Shown: positions 35,901-47,900 of the stretch, piece by piece
How positions within the stretch are numbered: position 1 is the first letter of the stretch
How the letters are laid out: each line of letters starts with the position of its first letter
Assembly (NCBI GenBank): GCA_022702705.1
Contig: CM040429.1
Location: forward strand, 9,456,038 to 9,520,037
Length of the DNA: 64,000 nucleotides
Reading direction: 5' to 3'
Source: Papilionanthe hookeriana x Papilionanthe teres
Lineage: Eukaryota; Streptophyta; Magnoliopsida; Asparagales; Orchidaceae
Notes under the pieces: generated by a model
Database searches by the model: none
What the model was told of the DNA's origin: nothing
What the model saw: the letters and a program-made list of their open reading frames with translations, nothing else
Translations under genes and position numbers: made by a program

Positions 35901-38900
35901 TAACGATGCAGTAGCATCAAGTTCATCGAAATCTCAAAATGAAGTTGATTTACCTCTTCAGGAAAATAGCGATAATGCTGGGCAAAGTTCTTGTAGAGAA
36001 AACTTTCCCTCGAAGGAAGTTTTGGAGTTGCTAATGAATGGCAAACTGTATTTACCTTTCTCAGAACAATTTCTCTTACCACCTGTTGTTCCATGTCCTG
36101 GTGGTTGTGAAGAAGAGCATTATTGCAGGCAAGAAAGCTTGTTTTTAAAAGTGGAAAACTCTCCGCGGCTAGATTCATGCTTTTTTTTGATGAAATTATA
36201 CATTTTGTTTATTAAAAATTTTTAAGATGTTTTTGATTGAGTTTGAGAAATAGTGCAAATCTATTTATGCAGAAGCCCACTTGAAAATAGTTGCCTTTCA
36301 TTGTTGCAGTTTATTATCCTATACTTGAGTAGTATTGACTGATAAAATTGCCAATGCTTTGTAGCAAAGAATGTGCTGAGTCGGACTGGGAGTCCATTCA
36401 TTCTTTACTATGCACTGGGAAGAGCTCGTGCTCCTTGCAGCAGGCAGCAATTGTTAAATTTACCGAACATGCAAATGGTAAGTTTATTGCAATAAATATT
36501 GCTGTATATTTATTATGCATTGGTATGGCATTTTGAAGGCATCATAGTTCATCATTTCAAGAATTAGATAATCGATTGCATCAGGTGCTTAAACTGAATG
36601 CAATGGAGACAACTTGGATGCATTCCTATTATGTGAACTTTATTAGTTTATATGAAACTTATTATTTTGTAGAGCTAGGTGTTGCAATTTATTTTTTTAT
36701 ATTAAATATCTTTTGATTTTTTATTCAGGAACAAATGAGATCTTCATACTAGCTGCGAAGGTATGCTTTAACCTTTTCTTTTTTGATTGCCATGCTGGTT
36801 GTAATTTGACGAGTGTATATGTATGTATGCTCGCGTATACTTTTTATCTTCATCTCCCTCTATTATTTTCGATTTGATAAACATTAATAACTGTTAAAAT
36901 AAATAAATAAAATAAGAATTTTGCATGGAGATGATGGTTCAAATGAACCGTAGAGCTGGTTCTGTCATTAGGAGACGAATGTCTTCATTCGAACCATATG
37001 AATCATAATAGAAACAAGAGAAGGATGCGACATCGTTCGTATGCAAGAAGTTAACTACGTATAGGAGGCACGCCGTCTAGGGCTATGGACGACGCTGTTG
37101 TTCATGGTAGGGTTGTGCGTGGCTGTCAATGCCGAAGTATTGCATGAGACATTTACAGGAGACAAACACGGTCAAAGCCCTGTGGGTGTGCTTGCATGCG
37201 GATGAACCTCTGTGCAGGAAGTAAGAAGAGGAAGGAAGATAGGTGTGCAGGTAGAAGGAGAGCGAGCAGGTTCTGTGCGTAATGGAAGAAGGAGAGATGG
37301 TTTGCTTGCTAGAACTGTCGAACCGCTGACACAAAGACCTAGCATCCAGGAAGGGAAGGAAGACTAGCGTGCATTGTTGTCCTGGCGTGTCGAGGGTTTG
37401 GAGGCTATCAACGACGTTGCCGCATGCATCCTGTGCGAAGGAATAGTTTCGCTTGGGTGACCTGGTCTGTTTGAGCCAAGAAGGATGGGAGGAAACCATG
37501 CGTGCGGAAGGAGCTCTGTGTGACGGAAAGGGGAAGAACTGAGTGACTACGTGCGGGAGGAGGCAACTCCGAGCATATAAGTAAAGGCAAATGTTGGTTA
37601 TTTTATTTATACAAGTTAAATTAATTCTGTTAGGTATTATTACCCAATTAGGATTTTTCTAATCGTAGTTATAAGTTATTATAACTACGATTAGATATCT
37701 CGGTTCAATTGTTCAAAGCGATGGTGATATAGATGGGGATGTTAATAGTAGAATTCAGGTTGGTTGGTTGAAGTGGAGGAATGCGTCTGACCTATTGTGT
37801 GATAGAAAAGTACCTTTTAGACTGAAAGGAAAATTTTATAAGATGGTGGTGAGACCTACAATGCTCTATGGTGCTGAATGTTGGCCTTTAAAAGAGAAGC
37901 ATAATGTTAAGTTAAGTGTTGCTGAGATGAGAATGATTAGGTGGATGAGTGGCTTTACACTTAGAGACAAAATGCGAAATGAATATATCCGAAATAGAGT
38001 TGGTGTTGCACCGGTGACGGATAAAATTAGAGAGAGTCACCTTAGATGGTTTGGTCAACGTCGACCACCTGATGATCCGATTAGGAGAGTAGATGTTTTA
38101 AATACAACTTAGGTTAAGAAAGGCAGAGGTAGACCTAGGAAAACGTGGGCTTATTGCATAAAAAATGATCTTAATTTACTAGAATTAAACGATAATTTGA
38201 CACTAAATAGGACGCAATGGAGAAAAAGGATTCATGTAGCCGACCCAACTTAGTGGGATTAAGGCTTTGTTGTTGTTGTTGTTGTCGTAGTTGTAAGTGT
38301 TTATAGGAATATTCAAATTTTGAGAGCAGAAGTGGATCACTGATGCAACGTGAATTTATGTAATTTTTTGGCCTTAAATACCATGTTAATTATCGCATTT
38401 ATAATGACCCTTCAGAGAGATATTTTTATTGTTTGTGCAGTTTACGGATCTTAAGACTCTTGAAAAAGGAAAATTGACGAATTTGGAGCAAAATAGACGA
38501 AAAAATGAGACTTCGCACATGTATCCCCACAGTTGCGCACACGTGCTCAATTCAGGTGCGTGTAAATGCACGCAGCTCTGCACTCTCTACTGCTATGCGC
38601 ACATGCAAGCACTTGCACGCGCCTGTTGTGTGCGGCCACATACCCGCACTACTGCCGCAACTGAAATGCAGGTGCTTGCACGCACTAGCGGTGCACACGC
38701 CCTCACTCACCATACTTGCCAAATCCTAGTTCAGCAGCTTGTCAAATCCATCTTGCCTACTTGCACGCGCGCAACCAGTTGTGCAGGAGTGCACGCACCC
38801 GTGGTGCACACACCTGCACCCGAAGCCCCGGGTTGCCAAAACCGGCCAAGTGCTTGCCAAATTCAGTTGGGCGTGTAACCCGCCAAATTATAAATTTTGG

Positions 38901-41900
38901 GATTTTGACTAATTTGGAAACCCTAAAACATGACCTAATTGGTGACTATGACAATACTTTTTGCCTAGAGGATTGTTCCTCCAAGGCGTGGGAAGTCTTT
39001 TGGAGTCTTTGAGAGTTTTATTCCTCAACTTCACTCAAACGATAAGTTTTTATTTATTTTGTGTTTTTCATGATTGTTTGACAGTTTTTATGATATTGTA
39101 AAGTGAGATTAGGTGCATTTGTATGAGATATATCCAAGAATGTTTGAGTCGATTGGAAATGACCTTGATGTATTTTAAATGACTGTTTGGCTCGATCTTG
39201 AGTTTTTTTTGGATTTCTTAAGTCATCGTCATTCCTATACTCTTAATCATGTAGTGTAATTAATCTTGTTTCGTATTCCTGTGATGTAAATGTTGTAGAT
39301 TTCTAGTGGTTTTCATGCTATGGATCTCTTGTCCCTTCTACGGCTTTCTGAGCATAAATTTCTGATGTTGATGTGTTAACCTTCCAATCATCATTTACTT
39401 TTTATCGGACGCGACAAAAAAGTTATTCTTCATGAATCTATGACCTCTAACTGTTACATAGAGGAGCGTAAATTTTAACCACGAAATCCTGAGCGGATAG
39501 ATATATTCCTGCAGGATTCAACAACTATTATAGGGGATCTGAGTAAATTTGCAGAATACCAGAGGAATTGAGTAAGCCTCAACTTCATGGATTTTAGTTT
39601 TTTTTTTTTACCTGGACATATGCATAAGGAGAGCATTCTATCCCTGATTGTCAACTATAGCATGAGACCCATAGAAAAACTATATGAAACCATATGAACT
39701 ATGTCACAAGAGTATGAATTTTGCATATTTGAAAAATTCAACACTTTTCTTGCTATTTCGTTTTATTATATGTTTAGGATTGTTCGATTCATCAACGGAT
39801 TTTGATCATTTTAAATTAGATTTAGGCGTTTATGAATTTTGCATATTTGAAAAACTCAACATTTTTCTTGCTATTTCGGTTTATTATATGTTTAGGATTG
39901 TTCGATTCATCAACTGATTTTGATCATTTTAAACTAGATTTAGGGGTTTAGTAAGCTAGAACTTCACCTATCTGTTGACCTCATTTTAGTGAGGTCTTAG
40001 GATATTCCTCTTAGACCCTAGGATCTAGCTTTAGGAGTTCCTTATCGACCATCTTAGAGGACTAAGTACGGGACCACACCACTTAGAAAATTCGAGCCAA
40101 TTCCTCACTCCTCCGAGCCTCGCGAAACGGTCCCAAATCCTCGGCATTGCGCTAAGTTGATTAGGACCGAACAAGTGAAACTCGAAGTCGAGTTCCTACA
40201 TGAATAAGGGCAGCCCTCAGGGAATCACCAGTACCTCGGCACTCACAGACATCACAATTCGACACTTTTTTGGCCCGATCGTCGGCGAACTTGTCCGGAC
40301 GACCCCGGATGACGAAACGGACCGCACCGATGCGTCTGGGACGTCGACTTTAGCTAAGAGGGATACCCATATTGACATGGTTTCGCACGCGCGCAATCGG
40401 CACGAAAATCGATGCACATTTTTTAATTTGCGGGAGGCGGGTCCAAGCTCGACTCAGGTTCAATTCGGGTTTGAGCACGGTTGAATTCGGGCTAATCACC
40501 TCAGCTCTTCTAATTTTGAATTTCAAATTCAAAATTCAAATAAGTCATTTAATCACACATTAATTAAATATAATTAAGTGTTAATATTTTCTAATCGAGG
40601 CTCCTCTCGCACATGGTAATAATTTAATAGCCCGCCTAATGTCCTGTAACGGACAATTTCGAAGCGCGGCTATAGAATTAGGCGGGGTGGCTTCTCCCTG
40701 GATTCGTCATTAGCTCTCCCGCTCCTCTCTCTCCCGTTGGTTCTCGATCGATCGTCCCGTCTTCCTCACGCACGCCCATCTCCCTGCACCGAGCCGCCTC
40801 CCTCTCTCGTTCGCCTCACGCACGCCCGTCTTCCCTCATGGCCATCTTCCTCACACCCGATCTCCCCTGATTCGAGTCCCGCTCCTCCCTCACGATCTGC
40901 TCGACGCTCCCGCTCGACCGCGTGCAGAACCGCCGCTCGCCTCCATCTCCCCCGCACGAGACCGCTCAACAGCTCGCCTCCTTCACTGCGCACGACTTCC
41001 TCGCTCGATCCCGCGTCTGAATCCTGCGCCTGCTCGACGCCTCCACTCGCCTGCTAGCCTCGATCCCGCTCCTCCTCTGTTCGAAACCAACGCATCTCCC
41101 CCTCGCCACCTTCCTCTCCGACTCGCTTCTTCCTCCTGCTCAAAGCCCCGCCGCCTGAAGCCCTCGACCCCGACCTACCTGCTCGTCTCCCTGCACCGAG
41201 AACTGCTTCGCCTCTTCCCCGCGAACAGAAGCCCCGTTCGAGGAACCACTCGCCTGCTTTCACTGTTTGGCGCCTCAGTGACCAGGAGCCACTTGTCTGC
41301 TGCTTCCTGCACTACAAACCGAAAGGCACGGACCTTTCTCCTCGCTGCAACTGCCTGTGCTTCCTCCAATCAAGGTCGTATTTTTCTAACTCATTTATTT
41401 TGGTTCCATCTCACTATGCATTAATTGATTGCTCCCCTTTAATTCTCTCGTGCTTTTTTTAGCACACCCCTGTTATTTACAAGAGAAATTGTGACATTTG
41501 CATACATGTTACTCAATCCATATGTATTTATTTGCTTAAATCAGAACCTCAATTTATATATCTATCGCTAAATCATAATATATTCACATATTTAATATCT
41601 ACAGTTCCTTGCTTTGATTGCATTTTATTTAAGGAATTTGAGGATACGGAATTATGTGTAGTGATAATTGAATTTGGATTGTAAGATATAGCTTTGCATA
41701 TCAACATTACATGATGGAAGAAGTGTCGGGAGAATATTTTTCAAATCACATCGAAGTTATCTAATTGCATGGATGAAAATACATAAGAATTGAGTAGTAT
41801 TATGCGAGTTTTCTTAATATTCTTTCATGCTCTCATTGATATCAATCGTGCACCATTTTAATGCCGATTACGGGAGTCAAGGGCGTTGTTTGGGGTGCCT

Positions 41901-44900
41901 TTGTATGTTGATTTTTAAGTATTATAAATCGTTACTTTGAGGATGTTTCCTATGTTGATTGAATTTGTTTTAAGTGCTATCTTTGAGCTTTTAAAATGTT
42001 ATTTGGAGTTGTTTTCAAGTGTTGTTTGTAACTCTATAAATGGTCGTTTGAAGCATTTTCAATAGTTGCTTTGATCCTTTTAAATAGTTGATTGGGGAAC
42101 TTTTGAAGTGGTCCTTTGGGGCTTTTGAAATGACTATTTGAGGGCTTTCATCCACTGTTTGGAACTAGCGGTTTTAGGGGGCCCTTTTGTCTATTGTTTT
42201 GGGTTTCATGTGATTGTTATTTAAAACGCTTTCTGAGTCGGCCCGAATCACTTGCATTTTCTTCCCTTTTAGCTTTTACTAGTTTTTGAAAGTGAGTCGG
42301 CCTTTGTTTTATTTTTCTTTTAAAACGGTTAAGTCACAAGAAGGAATTTTGATTTAACTTGAGGAAGGGTAAATCACTCTTAATCACTCCGAGAGCACAA
42401 GTCGCGGCATAGGCTTTTAAACCTTAGGAGTACTCCATGTGAGTCATCCATCTAACCCGCAGCGATAGGCCTGGACCTTAAGAGCACTCCGTAGTGAGAG
42501 TCACCCGCCTAATCCTCGGCGTAGAGCTCCTGGAGTTAGGAGCACACGCTCAGGTGAGAGCCGATCCACCTGATCCTCGACGATGAGCTCCTGCAGACCT
42601 TGAGAGCACACCCTTAGGTGAGAGCCCATCCACCTAGTCCTCGGCGCATGAGCTTCCTACATTTTTGGAGCACACCCTAGGTGAGAGCCCATCCACCTAA
42701 CATTTAAATGCACAGCTAAACTAGGCACATGACTCTAATTCACAAACTGATCGAAACACTAGACACGGGGACGCACCGAGACGTGGTTCATACTTCCTTA
42801 ATTAAATCAATTGTGGAATTCCCTGAAATGACTTAACCAATATTGAAACCCGACTGCACGGGATTCGAGTTTGAACATTACACTCGAATCCTCCTAGCAA
42901 TTGGGGACATTTGTTTTGCCACATATGAATCATCGGACTCAGTATAAGTGCGAGATGCAGGTGGCGAGGGCGATGATGATAATCGTTTATGTGTGCTTAT
43001 ACGAGGGATACGAGGGATTCGAGGGATAATTAGAATAGTATCTCTTACCTCGAGGATCTTGATAAGGGAGAGGAAAGGACCGAGTGATACTATTCGCTGA
43101 CTTCTTGGTGAGATCGTTTCCGACGATCTTAGGTCGTTAGTAGTCTAAGCACGATTAAGTGACGTAGCGCTGTGATTATTATTTTACAAAAAAAAAATAA
43201 ATAAATAAAACAAAAACCTCTTTTGCTTGTTAAAAAAAAAGAACTCTGCATAAGAAAACTTAAACAACAACTTTTGCATGAAAATCAGAGAATTTTTCTT
43301 ATAAAATATGTAAAGGTCCATGGTTAGTCACTTGGATTGGGTTAAGATTGCCATCCTTAGATCGTCGGGTTGATAACTCTTGCATCTGAGTCGGATAACG
43401 ACACAGATCAGGCTACGAGCCCTCACCTCTATCGATGTCTTATACCCGGTTTCGATCTTTCATATGTGACTACGAGTTTTGCTCACGATTTCTACGACTT
43501 GTTTTCTTTATTTTCTGACTTTCGTGTCGGGTTTTCTTGCTCTGCTTACTTCCTCTGCACGTTTATTTAAATTCACTGCAAATCATTCGAAGCTTGCAAT
43601 ACTAGTCATGCATCGGTAGCGGATGCCCAGGTATACATTTACATTTTAAGTACTGCAATTTCATTTGTCTACTTTACTGCATTTTACTTTCCAACACTTT
43701 TATTTGCCAGCAATTTACTTTACTCTGCATGCAAAACTGAAATAACAACACAACCTGAAACATTGGAACACACTTGACAAAACTGTTTGAGCCTTAGACC
43801 TTAGATCTGCTACTTAACGAAGGCTCGGAGTCGACTCGCGTGGCAGCACAACGAGGGGCTTGGATTGAGAAGTAAGAGGATCTTGACAATGAAAACTCTT
43901 CCAGTTTAAATAACAACATATAGGACTTCGAGGTAGCTCGCTACGCGCGACATAAACCCTCACTCTCCTCTTTGAAGCTCACGTGCAACCGTGTTGCGCA
44001 GCGTAAGTCCTAACACGCTTTAGGTTTCGAGGTTATCGTACGGTACGATGTAAACCCTCATCTCTGCGGGCTATTTGTATAATTGGGTATTATGCAAGTG
44101 TAAGTCCCAAATAATAAAATTGGCAGGATTAAACAATTAATTAAGATCGCCTCCAAAACGCAATCGCACCATAGGATAGTTGGGAAGTCGCGGGGCTCGC
44201 CTCGGATCCGCGACATCTCCTACCTTTCTTTTCTGTACTCCTGAAATAATCATTCTCATTTGAGCCACTCACACTCGCTTTTCCACGTCCTACCAGTGAA
44301 AACTTAAACGTTGAGATTCTCGAAGACAAAACCACCTATCATTATCGAGAGTTTTCTCGAAGTGACACGTGTCATTTGGGATGTAATTAACTATAGGGCT
44401 TGCATCCATAGGGAACTTGAACCAGGGTAAAATAAACCCTACCAGTCTTCTATTAGGTAGAGGAACTGTGTCGGTCACACATAAAGGTTCGCAGATCAAA
44501 CGGATGTCACGAGTCCTTTAGTTCGTATGATTGGGTCTACCGTCGCAAGATACATTACTCTTTCGAGAATGTGTATCATTTGTGACATCAGGCACGATTA
44601 TGCAAATTGCTTGGACGAAATGAGATCCAAGGCGGTCTCGTTTTTCAAAATTAAAATACACTATTTTCAAAACTACTTTCAAAATCATATACCTTTTTAT
44701 ATTAAACTAAATCACCAGATTTTTATATTCTTTTAAAAGCAAAAAAAAAATGTTGGCCGACACTATCAGAAATATTTTGACAATCATTGTGACATCGATA
44801 TACGATACTCTTTAATCTAGTTATTACTTGACATGTATACTTGCGTTGTGCGCCAGACTTATTTTTCGGTAAGTTTCGATGTGTTAAGTTTTTGGCGCTG

Positions 44901-47900
44901 TTGTCGGGATTAGTTGTCAAAATTTTCTAACTTTAGGAGAATTTTAGTTGAAATACTAAAAATATGTTTGAAAATTTTATTATTTTTTATCTTTATTTTT
45001 GTTTTTTGTCTTATTCTGTTCTTTTGTTTATTTATTTGAGAAAAAAAATTTCAACAATTTAAAATATCAAAAACCCAGGAAAACAACTTTATATCTTTTT
45101 AGGAGAATATCAACCCATCGATGATTAGCTTTTATAGGAAATTTGAACACCAAATGACAAACCTTGAGGAAAATCAATTTACACATTTTCATGAGTATGC
45201 TAACACACTGTTAGCTAGCAGTCACTTGAATTTTGAACACCCTGACATAGGAACTAGGTTTGATTGCCCCTCTACCAATACTTAGAACCCTAATTGGACT
45301 ACTTACCCAAACTCTAATTGAAACATTAATGATTTTAGTGTTGAAAACTAACGTTAGGGGAGAACTAAAGCAAACCTTGTAGAAAATTAGAGCAATTGGG
45401 GCAGAGACGATATTTGTCAAACTCAACATTGGGAAGTCACCTCGAAACCCCAATTTAGGTAGGATCACTTATTGTTAGAAGAATTGATAGTAAAATTTAG
45501 GAATGAATCCAACACCTACACCCAAAGTTGGTTGACTTACCCAAGCTTCAATTGGAAAATAATAACCCTAGTGTAGATAACCAACAATGGGAGAGCACCC
45601 AAGTTGATCTTAGTTGGAAGTTCCATAATAAGAATATTGACCACACTGAAGAAAATGAGTATTTGGAGGAATTTGTGATAAACCTGGGGAAGGAAGGCTG
45701 ATGCCTTTAGAAACATATGGAATCAAGTTGGGAGTTAGCAAACCTATTAAACAACGAACCCCAAGGGATGTCAGGGATAGTAGATGGCCATAATTTGAAT
45801 TTGAGAGTTGGTCCCTAAAGAGCAGTATGAATTTGGATGATGTTAGTTGGACAGTAACTGAGGAAGATTGTGCTCTTTTCTCCAAGGCAACCCCTTACAT
45901 TATGAGGGAGATATTTGAGCCTATAAGATCACCCGTAAGTGTGCCCCAAGAGGAAGAGTTGGAAGATAGCCCTAGGCAGGTGAGTAACCCCGTAGAATTA
46001 GATCCAGAACTTTAAAAACCTAAGGAGAAACTAACCCAAAATTTAAGAGACCTTGAATTATCATATATGGATCTCTTTCTTGCAACTTGTGAGAAAAACA
46101 CTAATCCACAAATAGGGAAAATAATTGGGAGAATTCTCGATTTAGAAAGAACCTTTAGAAATGTTAATCTAAATCAATCCCATACACACCCTCAGGATGG
46201 TTATTATAGAACTAAGAAGAAAAATTTGCCAAAAAAAATTGAAAATTGAGAATTTAGTAGATACTCCAGGATCAACAAAAGATTGGGGGCTACTAAATTG
46301 GAATTTCGATCATGGATTTAGTCTTTTTCGTCCAACTGACGATGTTAAACCAAACGCTTTCTTGCGAGACAACCCAGACGTTATCTGATGTGTTGAGCAT
46401 GTTGTATTTTTACTTTATATATTTACTTTGAAATTGTTTTAATTTTCATTTGGATTTGTTTTGAGTATTTTTTATCGTTACATTTGCAAGAGTCATATGA
46501 AATTCATGGATTCTCATCCGAGTGATTTGTTTACATATTTTGAGCTACATATATGTTGTGTTACTATTAAACTATGATTTTCTCACATTTTATGGAGAAT
46601 GAACTCCGACACATTTACAACCAATGACATGTTGATTGTCTGTTGTGACATTTTCTGAGACTAGGGGTCTGTTTGGGCAATGCAGACTTATCCGAACTTT
46701 TGTTAATAAGCGAACTATCCCTGAGCAGTTCGTGTATACGTAGTCGATCGCGATAAGTTGTTTGTCTGTTTGGTTTGTGCGTTTGAAAAATAACTGATTT
46801 GCAGCTGTTTATGGATAAATGACGATTTTGCTCCTGAACTGAATAAATTGTTAAACTGTTTGATTAGTAGAATAGTCATATTATCATATTAATAGGACAA
46901 TTGATTTAACATCTATCGAAGATAATGTAATTAATATAAATATGTACGTTGGTTAGTGGGATTGTTGGATGTATGACAAAATTAAGAATAATTTATTGTA
47001 GATTTTATTATTATGTTAAGAGTGATAATTGTAATATCTTTTCCTCTGTCTTACATACAGGTACGTTCTATATCTTTTTTAACTAGAAGATGCTACAAAA
47101 CGCTGTCATCCGTGTGAATTTTGTTATGTGCTTGAATTCGTCATAGTTAAACTACAAAATAAATTCCGTTTTATCTCTCTAAAAAGCCTAATTAAATAGT
47201 TTTTGCAGAAGATCGGATTGTCGGGAAAGAAGAATCTTATGTATTTACATATCTAATACTTAAATTTCACAAAACGAAAGAAAAGGAAAAAAGAATCTGC
47301 ATTACTTATACATATCAAAGCGAAAACGACAGCCAGAGAAAGGGATCCGCAACTACCTGCGGGATCTATTTGACTATTGGCAGTGCAACAGCCCAAAAAA
47401 AAAACCTAAACAGATCGTAAGCTTGAAATGTCGAATAAGAAGGAATGGACTACCTGTTGTGAGATCGGGCCGCGTGATTGGAAATGCCGAACAAGAAGAA
47501 CTAATAGGGAGGAGCGGCTAGGGCAGGGGTTCCACTCGTGAGACCGAGGGATGCAAGATTTTCGTGAGATCCTGCGGGCACGAGGGCTGCGGGTAAGGGT
47601 ATAAAAAATACGAAGGAAACGCAACATGCGGGGGTTATCCCGCTGCCGACGTCATTCAGAAAATTAAAACAGAGTTTTAGGATAATCTGGTGAACGTGCG
47701 AACCAAACAGTGTGGCGGCGTTTTCAAAACGCCGCCCGCACTTATAAGTACGTTCCAAACGGACCCTAAGAATATTACTATAAAATTTAGGATAAACTCT
47801 ATCATTGAGTAAGTAAATAATAAAACCCAAAACTATTCACTAACTATGCTTGTAGCTAATTTATTCTCAGTGTATCATATTTAATTTAGTTCTCTAATTA

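Noticed and set aside
37083..37499. 138-codon minus-strand open frame in intron 6
   Set aside because: It has no recognisable motif, an odd Ser/His/Cys-rich composition, and no splice or family support.
40200..40484. TTPDDETDRTDASGTS-like peptide also seen in LTR E (TTSDDETDCADESETS)
   Set aside because: Codon by codon, most differences between the two copies change the amino acid, so there is no sign of protein-level selection. It is shared LTR DNA.
40737..41369. Open frames rich in Pro/Ser/Arg on both strands of LTR C
   Set aside because: These are a composition effect of the CT-rich block inside a solo LTR.
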